Assembly (NCBI GenBank): GCA_027450105.1 | Contig: DAIDKJ010000063.1 | Coordinates: 1-7,288 of the forward strand | DNA: 7,288 bases | DNA from: Ferrovum sp. | GTDB taxonomy: Bacteria > Pseudomonadota > Gammaproteobacteria > Burkholderiales > Ferrovaceae | Direction: 5' to 3' | Part shown: piece by piece, positions 1-7,100 of the stretch | Numbering within the stretch: the first letter of the stretch is position 1 | Layout: each line of letters opens with the position of its first letter | The notes under the pieces: generated by a model | Database searches by the model: none | What the model saw: the letters and a program-made list of their open reading frames with translations, nothing else | What the model was told of the DNA's origin: nothing | Made by a program: the position numbers and the translations under genes

Positions 1-2034
1 GGCGAATCCGCCAACCTGCTTTCACTGGGTGCCGTGGACTTCGGAATCATCGTGGACTCTGCCGTCATCATGGTGGAAAACGTGTTTCGTAACTTTCAGA
101 AAAAGCAGGACGCACGGGTGGATCTGTTACACGACCAGGCCCAAAGCGGTTACCGCCAATTACTGCTCAGTCATGGCTGGACCAATCGCCTGCGCCTGAT
201 CTTCATCAGCGCCATTCAGGTGGACCGGGCCATTCTGTTTTCCACGGCCATCACTGTGGCTGCATTCATCCCGCTGTTTACCATGCAAGGCGTGGAAGGG
301 CAGATTTTTGGGCCCATGGCGCGCACCTACGGTTATGCTCTGGCCGGCGCCTTGATGGCCACCTTTACCATCACTCCAGTGCTTTCTTCTTTCCTGCTGC
401 CGCGCCACATCGAGGAAAAAGAAACCTGGTTGGTACTGAAATTGCGTGCCAGATATCGTCCCATTCTTGCCTGGGCACTGGCGCATATTCGCCAAACCGT
501 GTTGATCGGTTCGGTTTTTCTGCTTGTGGCCGGGATCTTGTTCACCCATATTGGCTCTGAATTCATGCCTACCCTGGAAGAAGGCAACCTATGGATCAGG
601 GCCACCATGCCACCGACCATTTCTCTGGAGGATGGCGCACCTGTGGTGGATCGCATGCGCGAAATCATCATTCGTCATCCCGAAGTCATTACCGCTGTTT
701 CACAACATGGACGTCCGGATAACGGGAGTGATGCGGCGGGATTTTATAATGCCGAGTTTTTTGTCCCATTAAAACCCTACGATGAATGGTCTCACGGCAT
801 GACCAAAAAGAAGCTCATCGATCAATTACAGATGGAGTTTTCACGCGAATTTACCGGTGTTGAACTGAATTTTTCCCAATACATCCAGGATAACGTGGAA
901 GAAGGATTGTCTGGCATCAAAGGGGCAAACTCCATCAAGATCGTGGGTCCGGATCTGGAAACCCTGGAAAAATTGGCCGACCAGGTGCAAACCGAGATGT
1001 CCAGGATCCAAGGCGTGACCGATTTGGGCGTCTTTCGCGTGTTAGGTCAACCCAACCTGAACGTCAAAGTAGACCGCCAGAAAGCCGCTCGCTATGGTCT
1101 TAATACCGGAGATGTCAATTCCGTGGTCCAGGCCGCCCTGGGTGGAACGCAGGCCACCACGGTATACGAAGCGGACCGCCAGTTCGCGCTCACCGTACGA
1201 CTATCTCCAGAGTACCGCAAGGATATCGAGTCGGTTCGCAGGATCCAGGTAGGGTATACCACCTCCAGTGGAACGACGGCTTTTGTGCCCCTTGCCGAAG
1301 TGGCGACGATCTCTCTTGATACCGGTGCCAGTTATATCTATCACGAAAAAAATCAACGCTTCATTCCGGTGAAGTTCAGTGTTCGCGGACGTGATTTAGG
1401 CAGTACGGTCACGGAAGCACAACAGCGTATCGCGCAAAAGATATTCTTGCCAGAAGGCTATCGCATGATCTGGTCGGGCGAGTTCGAAGAAATGCAACTG
1501 GCCAAAAAACGTCTGGAACTGATTCTTCCGGTGGCTGTGGTCATCATCGTCATCCTGCTCTACACCCTCTTTGGCTCGGTTCGGGATAGCTTGCTGGCCT
1601 TGTCGGCTATTCCCTTTTCCATCGCGGGAGGAATCATCGCATTGGCATCGACCGGTCTTAATCTGTCCGTTTCTGCGGCCATTGGATTCGTCTCCCTGTT
1701 TGGCGTGTCGGTGATGAATGGAATTCTGGTCATTACCTACTACAACCATCTGGTGGTGCAAGGAATGCCACCCCTGGAAGCCATGTTCAATGCGGCCGAA
1801 CAACGCATGCGTCCCATGCTCATGACAGCCTTATCCGCCTGTATCGGGCTGTTACCTGCCGCTATTTCCACCGGGATTGGCAGTCAGGTACAGCGGCCTT
1901 TGGCCACGGTTGTGGTGGGTGGCATGCTACTGGGACCCCTCATGCTTTTGGTCGTTGCCCCTGCACTGCAGATGATGTTTTTGAGCAAGAAAGCCCCCCA
2001 GAAGATTCCAGAAGAAGGTGACGAGATTCTTTGA
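1..2034 (+). CDS. CusA/CzcA-family heavy-metal efflux RND permease (C-terminal part, cut by window start)
   Basis: This is the inner-membrane proton/metal antiporter of a tripartite efflux pump that expels metal cations through a membrane-fusion protein and an outer-membrane channel. The reading frame is open from base 1, so the GTG at 34 is not a real start. The visible 677 residues correspond to roughly the last two thirds of a family of about 1,030-1,050 residues. Residues 12-27 form the TM4 signature VDFGIIVDSAVIMVEN; D13, D19 and E26 have the spacing of the proton-relay acids D402/D408/E415 of CzcA. TM5 and TM6 lie near 77-95 and 109-133, and TM7 near 165-185. The family motif EFMPTLEEG begins at 187. 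A periplasmic domain of about 320 residues follows, then TM8-TM12 at about 505-661 and a short charged tail. The cytoplasmic TM4-TM5 loop (about 28-75) is longer than I recall for CzcA. Metal specificity cannot be assigned; the Asp/Asp/Glu set is more like divalent-cation pumps than CusA. The gene converges on comM. Confidence 0.95.
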   Translation, partial: GESANLLSLGAVDFGIIVDSAVIMVENVFRNFQKKQDARVDLLHDQAQSGYRQLLLSHGWTNRLRLIFISAIQVDRAILFSTAITVAAFIPLFTMQGVEGQIFGPMARTYGYALAGALMATFTITPVLSSFLLPRHIEEKETWLVLKLRARYRPILAWALAHIRQTVLIGSVFLLVAGILFTHIGSEFMPTLEEGNLWIRATMPPTISLEDGAPVVDRMREIIIRHPEVITAVSQHGRPDNGSDAAGFYNAEFFVPLKPYDEWSHGMTKKKLIDQLQMEFSREFTGVELNFSQYIQDNVEEGLSGIKGANSIKIVGPDLETLEKLADQVQTEMSRIQGVTDLGVFRVLGQPNLNVKVDRQKAARYGLNTGDVNSVVQAALGGTQATTVYEADRQFALTVRLSPEYRKDIESVRRIQVGYTTSSGTTAFVPLAEVATISLDTGASYIYHEKNQRFIPVKFSVRGRDLGSTVTEAQQRIAQKIFLPEGYRMIWSGEFEEMQLAKKRLELILPVAVVIIVILLYTLFGSVRDSLLALSAIPFSIAGGIIALASTGLNLSVSAAIGFVSLFGVSVMNGILVITYYNHLVVQGMPPLEAMFNAAEQRMRPMLMTALSACIGLLPAAISTGIGSQVQRPLATVVVGGMLLGPLMLLVVAPALQMMFLSKKAPQKIPEEGDEIL

Positions 2035-2050
2035 CCGATGCCTGCAGCTC

Positions 2051-3550
2051 TTAGTCTGGTTTGCTGCGAAAGGAGAGGGCTTCTGCAATGTCCCCTTGGG
2101 ACACTGCAGGGTGTTGCTGGAGGTCCGCAATGGTTCGAGCCACCCGCAACAAACTTTGCTTGGCGCGGGCCGATAGGGAAAAATGTTGTACCGCCTGATT
2201 TAAAAACTGTTGCCCCTGGGCATCCAGGCCAGTGTGGCGCAATAAATTCTCTCCTCGCAATTGACTGTTGAGTTGCCCTTGGCGCGCCTGCTGGATCCGG
2301 TAGGCTGCCAGGACACGAGAGTAAACGCCAGCAGAGTTTTCTCCTGTAAGTGCTGTGTCCATTTCGCCTGCCGAGAGGGCTGGCAAGCGGACCACCAGAT
2401 CGATGCGATCCAGTAATGGCCCAGAAATACGTGCGCTATACCGCCGCACCTGTTCGGGGGTGCAATGACAGCGTCCGCACACATGACCCAGATAACCACA
2501 AGGGCAAGGGTTCATGGTTCCTATCAACTGAAACCGTGCCGGATAGGTGACCCTGCGCTGAGCGCGCGCCACAGTAATCATTCCGGTTTCCATGGGCTCA
2601 CGCAAAACTTCTAAAACTCGCCGATCAAATTCCGGCATCTCGTCCAAATGTAAAAAACCGCAATGGGCCAAGGAGATTTCTCCGGGTTCCGCCTGGAGTC
2701 CTCCACCCGCCATGGCCACCACTGTGGCAGTGTGATGGGGGCTGCGTCTTGGGCGCTGACCCCAGTGCTCGAGAGGGGAGGCGCCCTCATCACGAATGGC
2801 TTGCAACGCCGCCAGTTCCATCGCTTCCTGCTCGGTGAGCGGTGGAGCAATTCCTGCCAAGCGTTCTGCCAGCATGGTTTTACCGCACCCGGGAGGTCCT
2901 GCCAGCAGCACGTGGTGCCCACCCGCAGCGGCAATTTCCAAGGCTCTGCGTCCATGTTGCTGGCCTCGCACATCACTAAGGTCGGGATAAGCGTTCTTGG
3001 AAATTTTTTTGGGGAGAGCAACAAACGGAATCATCTTTTCGTCTCCCGACAGATGAGTACAGACCTGTTGCAAATGCTCTGCGGGAAAAATCGTCGTTTG
3101 GGAACACAGACTCGCTTGTGCCGCTGAGGCGCGGGAGATGAGTAAGGGACGCCCCGCCTGGGACGCGGCAATGGCCATGGGGAGGGCGCCGGAAAATGCT
3201 CGCAGCTCACCACTGAGTGCCAACTCGCCCGCGCACTCCAGTTGTTCCAGAGAGCGCTCCGGAATCTGTCCGGAGGCCGCCAGAATCCCTAATGCGATGG
3301 GTAAATCAAAATGGTTGGATTGCTTGGGCAAGTTGGCAGGAGCCAGATTGACGGTAATCCGTCTTGCGGGAAATTGAAAGCCGCAATTCGTCAATGCCGC
3401 CCGTACTCGCTCACGGCTTTCACGTACTTGAGCATCCGGTAGTCCCACCAGATTGAATTGTGGCAACCCATTTGCCAACTGAACTTCCACCTGCACGGGA
3501 ACCGCCGTCATTCCCACCAACGCACGGGTCAACACCAAGGAAAAGGCCAC
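2051..3550 (-). CDS. comM: ComM/YifB AAA+ ATPase (Mg-chelatase-like), natural-transformation branch-migration helicase
   Basis: ComM is a cytosolic hexameric AAA+ helicase that promotes branch migration during integration of transforming DNA; it is named for its similarity to magnesium-chelatase ChlI. The 499 residues match the usual length of about 500. Residues 1-165 form the Lon-S5-like N-terminal domain, with GLPDAQVRESRERVR and the NLAPANLPK segment. Walker A GPPGCGKT is at 218-225 and Walker B FLHLDE at 299-304. The stretch at 348-366 contains cysteines 349, 351, 358, 361 and 363 before CTPEQVRRY. SGPLLDRIDL with R382, a likely arginine finger, follows, then the C-terminal helical domain ending in EALSFRSKPD. 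I chose the GTG at 3550 because it gives MAFSLVLTRA, aligning with the short YifB N-terminus, and has GAGG five bases upstream. The GTG at 3556 would add two residues. The gene may be transcribed with the suf operon or from the 3551-3659 spacer. The sequence does not show whether the organism is competent. Confidence 0.95.
   Translation of the reverse strand: MAFSLVLTRALVGMTAVPVQVEVQLANGLPQFNLVGLPDAQVRESRERVRAALTNCGFQFPARRITVNLAPANLPKQSNHFDLPIALGILAASGQIPERSLEQLECAGELALSGELRAFSGALPMAIAASQAGRPLLISRASAAQASLCSQTTIFPAEHLQQVCTHLSGDEKMIPFVALPKKISKNAYPDLSDVRGQQHGRRALEIAAAGGHHVLLAGPPGCGKTMLAERLAGIAPPLTEQEAMELAALQAIRDEGASPLEHWGQRPRRSPHHTATVVAMAGGGLQAEPGEISLAHCGFLHLDEMPEFDRRVLEVLREPMETGMITVARAQRRVTYPARFQLIGTMNPCPCGYLGHVCGRCHCTPEQVRRYSARISGPLLDRIDLVVRLPALSAGEMDTALTGENSAGVYSRVLAAYRIQQARQGQLNSQLRGENLLRHTGLDAQGQQFLNQAVQHFSLSARAKQSLLRVARTIADLQQHPAVSQGDIAEALSFRSKPD
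2083..2109. other. Near-perfect 12-bp hairpin at the convergent RND/comM junction
   Basis: Bases 2083-2094 pair with 2098-2109 around a three-base loop. There is one mismatch on the + strand (2088 A opposite 2104 C), which becomes a G-U wobble in the comM transcript. It lies inside the last codons of comM and about 50 bases downstream of the RND stop codon. Neither strand has a T-run directly after it, so it is not a classical intrinsic terminator. It could protect or fold the 3' end of either convergent transcript, or be coincidence within coding sequence. Confidence 0.35.
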
Positions 3551-3553
3551 AGC

Positions 3554-3559
3554 CACCTC
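3554..3559 (-). promoter_or_regulatory. Ribosome-binding site favouring the comM start at 3550
   Basis: Reading the - strand, GAGGTG occupies 3559-3554 and complements the 16S anti-Shine-Dalgarno well. Its GAGG core lies five bases before the GTG at 3550. The same bases include the alternative GTG at 3556, which has only GAGAG directly adjoining it and no well-spaced site of its own. This supports the two-residue-shorter protein. Confidence 0.5.
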
Positions 3560-3624
3560 TCACAAAAAGCCCATTGTGTTGATCAGAGAGGAAAAGCAGT
3601 GGCCGAAGAGAATAAATTTTGAAA

Positions 3625-3638
3625 CCTGTTTTTACAGG
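3625..3638 (-). terminator. Possible weak terminator or attenuator after sufT
   Basis: A 5-bp stem CCTGT/ACAGG with an AAAA loop lies downstream of the sufT stop codon on the transcribed strand and is followed by TTT and then a mixed A/T run. The stem is short and the T-tract is interrupted, so any termination would be inefficient and comM could still receive read-through from the suf operon. Confidence 0.25.
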
Positions 3639-3659
3639 AATAGTAAGCCTGTTTGCGAG

Positions 3660-4121
3660 TTACAACATGCCCAGCGTCAGCATGGCCGCTTCTGTCATCC
3701 GCTCGCGCGTCCAGGGAGGATCCCACACCAGTTCCACGTGAGCTGAATTGACTCCGGGTACTTCCATGACGCGCCGCTCCACTTCACCCGGAAAGGTTTG
3801 TGCCACCGGGCAACCGGGTGCCGTCAGGGTCATTTCGATTTCCACATGGGCAATCTGCGGTTCCAGATTCAAACCGTAAATCAACCCCAAATCATATATA
3901 TTGACGGGGATTTCAGGGTCATACACCGTTTTGAGGGCTGCGATGATGCGCTCCTCCAGATCCTGCACATCCTGTTCGGAAAGCGGCGTTGAATTTATTC
4001 CGGAAGCTGCTGCTTCCTGAGTGGCTTCTGCTGGTGGCAGCGGTTCAGAGGGCGAAGCACTCTCGGTCAAGCCAAGCTGTGACTCGGGTTCTGGATTATT
4101 CAGCCAACGAAAAACAGACAT
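3660..4121 (-). CDS. sufT: SufT: DUF59/MIP18-family iron-sulfur maturation factor
   Basis: SufT proteins are small cytosolic auxiliary factors that help deliver iron-sulfur clusters to client enzymes; they share the DUF59 fold with PaaD and eukaryotic MIP18/CIAO2. Of 153 residues, the DUF59 domain covers about 50-150. It shows VYDPEIPVNIYDLGLIY (67-82), the motif LTAPGCP (99-105) with the conserved Cys104, VPGV (121-124) and the ending VWDPPWTRERMTEAA. Residues 1-48 are an extension rich in Ala, Pro, Glu and Ser, probably disordered, behind a short MSVFRWLNN start. The ATG at 4121 has GGAG at 4130-4127, five bases upstream, and lies two bases after the sufU stop, so translation is likely coupled. 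Its place at the end of the suf operon supports SufT over PaaD. No catalytic activity should be assumed; the precise client proteins cannot be read from the sequence. Confidence 0.93.
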   Translation of the reverse strand: MSVFRWLNNPEPESQLGLTESASPSEPLPPAEATQEAAASGINSTPLSEQDVQDLEERIIAALKTVYDPEIPVNIYDLGLIYGLNLEPQIAHVEIEMTLTAPGCPVAQTFPGEVERRVMEVPGVNSAHVELVWDPPWTRERMTEAAMLTLGML

Positions 4122-4123
4122 GA

Positions 4124-4564
4124 TTACTCCGTGGATACCGCAGTGGTTTCATTTTTGAGCGCAGCCGTCAGCGTATGCCAAGCCAAAGTGGCACATTTGA
4201 CGCGCGCCGGAAATTCCTGCACACCTGCCAATACCGCTAATTTGCCTAAATCAATTGCGGGAGGTTCACCCATCACCATCTGATGAAAACCCGTAAACAA
4301 CTGATTGGCTTCAGCTTCGGTTTTTCCTTTCAGGGCATCCGTCATCAGGGACGCAGAAGCCGTAGAAATGGCACAACCTGCGCCTTCGAAGCGGGCTTCC
4401 TGGATGACGCCGTTTTCCACCAGCAAACGCAAGGTGAGGCGGTCCCCACATAAGGGATTGAAACCATCGGCCTGCCGATTGGCATGGGGCATGGGCCCAA
4501 AATTATGCGGATGACGGTTATGGTCAAAAATCACTTCCTGGTACAAATCACGCAAATCACTCAT
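4124..4564 (-). CDS. sufU: SufU: zinc-dependent sulfurtransferase partner of SufS
   Basis: SufU is a cytosolic IscU-fold protein that accepts persulfide sulfur from SufS and passes it on to the SufBCD scaffold, filling the role that SufE has in Escherichia coli. The 146 residues carry the expected ligands: Cys39 and Asp41 in FNPLCGD, Cys64 in GAGCAIS, and Cys124 in VKCATLAWHTL. In characterised SufU these bind a structural and functional zinc ion. The insert between the second and third cysteines (about 80-105, including GKTEAEANQLF) and the lack of the IscU-type LPPVK/His signature favour SufU over IscU. Length matches the family. The ATG at 4564 follows the sufS stop by 12 bases; only a weak GAGA-type ribosome site is visible, so coupling to sufS translation is likely. 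Its stop is two bases from the sufT start. Confidence 0.95.
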   Translation of the reverse strand: MSDLRDLYQEVIFDHNRHPHNFGPMPHANRQADGFNPLCGDRLTLRLLVENGVIQEARFEGAGCAISTASASLMTDALKGKTEAEANQLFTGFHQMVMGEPPAIDLGKLAVLAGVQEFPARVKCATLAWHTLTAALKNETTAVSTE

Positions 4565-4576
4565 CGCTTTTTTCTC

Positions 4577-5803
4577 TCATCCCAGAAACAGCTTCTGAAC
4601 CCGACGCAAGGCATGGAACAATGCGTCAACCTCTTCCAGCGTGTTGTATAGCGCAAAAGAGGCGCGCGCCGTGGCCGCCAAGGCATAATGATCCATCACT
4701 GGCATGGCGCAATGGTGTCCGGTACGAATGGCCACCCCCTCGTTGTCCAGAATGGTACCGATATCGTGGGGATGCACCCCCTTGAGAACGAAGGATAAAA
4801 TGCCCGCCTTCTCGGGCATGGTTCCAATAAGTGTCAGCCCCTCGAATTGAAGGGCCTGCTCTGTGGCGTAGGACAACAAATGTTCCTCATGCGCTGCAAT
4901 ACGCTCCAGTCCCACCGTCTGTACAAAATCGATGGCAGCTCCCAGGCCCACAGCACCGGCAATGTGTGGTGTGCCCGCTTCAAATTTGTAGGGCAACTGA
5001 TTGTAGGTCGTCCTGGCAAAGGTCACTTGGGAAATCATGTCGCCACCCCCTTGATAGGGTGGCATGTCCTGCAGCAGGGAGCGCTTTCCGTACAGCGCCC
5101 CAATCCCCGTCGGGCCATAGAGTTTATGGGATGAAAATACGTAAAAATCGCAATCCAGGGCTTGCACATCCACGGCCAGATGTGCCACTGCCTGAGCCCC
5201 GTCCACCAAAACCAGCGCTCCCACAGCATGGGCCTGACGAATGATTTCAGCCACAGGGTTGATGGTGCCCAGTGCATTGGATACATGGGTGACCCCCACG
5301 AGTTTGGTCTTGTGGGTGAGCAAACTCTGGAGGGCTCCCGCCACCAATCCGCCTCGGGCATCGATGGGAACCACCTTCAATTGCGCTCCCGTTGCTTCGC
5401 AAAGAAGCTGCCAGGGCACAATGTTGGCATGGTGTTCCATTTCTGTCAGGAGGATTTCGTCTCCTGGCTGAAGATGGGAGCGTCCCCAACTGTGGGCCAC
5501 CAGATTGATAGCCTCGGTTGCCCCACGGGTAAAAATGATTTCCTCCCGATGAGCGGCGTGAATAAAGCGCTGAATCTTGTCTCGTGCCTGTTCAAACGCA
5601 TCGGTGGCCTCTTGACTCAAGGCATGAACACCCCGATGAATGTTGGCATTGAGTTGTTCGTAATAGTGACATTCGGCCTGCAACACCGCTTGCGGCTTTT
5701 GCGTCGTGGCCGCGTTGTCCAGATACACCAATGGCTTGCCATGGACCTGCCGGGACAGAATAGGAAATTGAGCGCGCAACTCCGCCAGAACAAGCTCATT
5801 CAT
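4577..5803 (-). CDS. sufS: SufS: PLP-dependent cysteine desulfurase
   Basis: SufS converts L-cysteine to L-alanine and holds the released sulfur as an enzyme persulfide, the sulfur source for cluster assembly. The 408 residues are full length for group II desulfurases. Visible landmarks are YLDNAATTQKP (27-37), RGATEAIN (93-100), EMEHHANIVPW (121-131) with H124 stacking on the cofactor, VDGAQ (200-204) with D201 and Q204, SSHK with the PLP-binding lysine K227, and RTGHHCAMP with the persulfide-carrying Cys365. His346 in VHPHDIG has the spacing to Cys365 of the Bacillus SufS histidine that takes part in zinc-ligand exchange with SufU, which agrees with sufU being the next gene. The ATG at 5803 overlaps the sufD stop by eight bases and has GAGG at 5815-5812 with eight-base spacing. 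I see no anomaly. Confidence 0.97.
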   Translation of the reverse strand: MNELVLAELRAQFPILSRQVHGKPLVYLDNAATTQKPQAVLQAECHYYEQLNANIHRGVHALSQEATDAFEQARDKIQRFIHAAHREEIIFTRGATEAINLVAHSWGRSHLQPGDEILLTEMEHHANIVPWQLLCEATGAQLKVVPIDARGGLVAGALQSLLTHKTKLVGVTHVSNALGTINPVAEIIRQAHAVGALVLVDGAQAVAHLAVDVQALDCDFYVFSSHKLYGPTGIGALYGKRSLLQDMPPYQGGGDMISQVTFARTTYNQLPYKFEAGTPHIAGAVGLGAAIDFVQTVGLERIAAHEEHLLSYATEQALQFEGLTLIGTMPEKAGILSFVLKGVHPHDIGTILDNEGVAIRTGHHCAMPVMDHYALAATARASFALYNTLEEVDALFHALRRVQKLFLG

Positions 5804-7100
5804 GAATCAGACCTCGCAGCAGTTCCTCCAGGGCCGTTCGCACTGGATGAGAAGGGACAGAAGCCACAATATCCAACGCAAAAGCCTCGATCAGCAGGGT
5901 ACGGGCCAATGCGGCTTCAATTCCCCGTGAACGCAAATAAAACCACTGTTCTGCATCCAGTTGTCCCACTGTGGCTCCATGAGCACATTTCACATCGTCG
6001 GCAAAAATTTCAAGTTGGGGTTTTGTGTCCACTTCTGCCTGGTCCGAAAGCAGCAAGTTGCTATTGGACTGCTGCGACACAGTGCGCTGGGCCTGGGGTG
6101 CTACATAGATCTTGCCATTGAAGACAGCCCGTCCCGAGTCGGCAAGAATGCCCTTGAAGGACTCGTCACTGCCGCAGTCAGGGCTTTCATGACGGATGCT
6201 GGTATGGATGTCCTGCAACTGTTTGCCCCCCACCCGATACAGCCCCTTCATTCCCACAAAGGCTCCGGGTGCTTGCAAAGAAACCTGCAGATCATTGCGT
6301 CCCAGATTTCCCTGCAGGGCAAAGGTATGGGAATAGAGCTGGCTGGAACGCTGTTGGCTGGCCTGGGTCAGAGCGATATGATAGGAGCGCTCCCCTTCCT
6401 GCTGCAGTTTGACATGTTCCAGCCGCGCTGACTCTCCCAAGGAAAACCGGGACACCAGATTCACCAGGTAAGGCTGATCTGTCAAACCAATCGACTGTTC
6501 CACTACCGTCAATTTGGAGCGCTCGGCCAATTCGATGATATTCACCCCATGCGTAGCCCGGTGGGCCACGGTTGTAACATGCAGAACCAGCAAGGGCTCG
6601 TGCATTGCGGCATCGGGTTCCAGGGAAATCCAGACACCCTCTGACACCAGTGCCGCATTCAGTGCACCAAACGCAGTCGTCTGGCGTGCCTGTTGTAGCA
6701 GATCCCGCAAGTAAACACCTTGACTCTGGGCCCCTACCGATATGGGCTCCACCTTCACACCGGAAGGTAACCCTTGCAATCGTGACAGCTGGGGCACGAA
6801 TACCCCATCCACCAGAACGATGCGCTGCGCCATTGGGAGCAAAATCCGTGGAGCGATCCGGTCCCAGATCGATGGATCAGGAACACAAGGCTCGCAGGAA
6901 AAGTGCAATTTCTCCAGAGCGGTCAGATTGGTGTACTTCCATTCTTCCTGTCGCTGTGAGGGAAAACCCTGTACAACAAACTCGTTCCACGCGGCTTCTC
7001 GCCAGGCTTGCCACGCGTGATCACCACTCCAAGGCCAGGCATGTCGATGCTGTGCGAACTGCGACTGATAATGGGCGACGATATCACTCATGAGTTGCAT
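5796..7100 (-). CDS. sufD: SufD: SufBCD iron-sulfur scaffold subunit
   Basis: SufD pairs with SufB and the SufC ATPase in the cytosolic scaffold on which clusters are built. From the ATG at 7100 the protein has 434 residues, close to E. coli SufD (423). It shows the N-terminal helical domain with RQEEWKYTNL (50-59) and then the right-handed beta-helix core. That core includes DIHTSIRHESPDCGSDESFK (297-316), QQSNSNLLLSD (343-353) and the DDVKCAHGAT motif (368-377). Cys372 and His374 correspond in that motif to E. coli Cys358/His360, the histidine being important for assembly at the SufB-SufD interface. The end, FYLRSRGI to LLIEAFA, is typical. GAGGG at 7113-7109 sits eight bases before the ATG at 7100; the ATG at 7091 is a plausible alternative that overlaps the sufC stop by eight bases. 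The frame stays open to 7226, but that extra stretch lies over sufC and looks unlike SufD. The stop overlaps sufS by eight bases. Confidence 0.95.
   Translation of the reverse strand: MQLMSDIVAHYQSQFAQHRHAWPWSGDHAWQAWREAAWNEFVVQGFPSQRQEEWKYTNLTALEKLHFSCEPCVPDPSIWDRIAPRILLPMAQRIVLVDGVFVPQLSRLQGLPSGVKVEPISVGAQSQGVYLRDLLQQARQTTAFGALNAALVSEGVWISLEPDAAMHEPLLVLHVTTVAHRATHGVNIIELAERSKLTVVEQSIGLTDQPYLVNLVSRFSLGESARLEHVKLQQEGERSYHIALTQASQQRSSQLYSHTFALQGNLGRNDLQVSLQAPGAFVGMKGLYRVGGKQLQDIHTSIRHESPDCGSDESFKGILADSGRAVFNGKIYVAPQAQRTVSQQSNSNLLLSDQAEVDTKPQLEIFADDVKCAHGATVGQLDAEQWFYLRSRGIEAALARTLLIEAFALDIVASVPSHPVRTALEELLRGLIHE

Larger units (their letters stand above)
3551..3659. other. Spacer between sufT and comM, AT-richer, with weak hairpins
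   Basis: This is the only sizeable non-coding gap in the window. On the - strand, starting 22 bases after the sufT stop, CCTGT-AAAA-ACAGG (3638-3625) forms a 5-bp hairpin followed by TTTCAAAATTTATT, a weak terminator-like arrangement. An upstream ACAGG copy near 3650-3646 can pair with the same CCTGT, so two mutually exclusive stems are possible. Closer to comM, CACAA and TTGTG (around 3578-3561) form another 5-bp inverted repeat just before the ribosome-binding site. I see no convincing -35/-10 pair, although the AT-rich patch near 3611-3625 could hold a weak promoter for comM. Confidence 0.4.

Noticed and set aside
34..36. GTG as a genuine start of the RND gene.
   Set aside because: The upstream codons from base 1 read GESANLLSLGA in frame, the usual sequence before the TM4 motif, so the gene simply begins outside the window.
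2038..2271. A small + strand gene directly after the RND permease.
   Set aside because: It lies almost entirely antisense to the conserved end of comM and has no recognisable features.
3660..4121. PaaD of the phenylacetate oxygenase pathway instead of SufT.
   Set aside because: The protein has the DUF59 core, but it sits directly behind sufU in a suf operon and no paa genes are present.
5162..6121. A 319-codon open frame on the + strand opposite sufS and sufD.
   Set aside because: It lies wholly antisense to two well-conserved genes, shows no recognisable motif or domain, and has the Gln/His/Pro-rich composition of a frame shadow.
6605..7093. A 162-codon open frame on the + strand opposite the start of sufD.
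   Set aside because: Antisense shadow with low-complexity basic composition and no protein-like motif.
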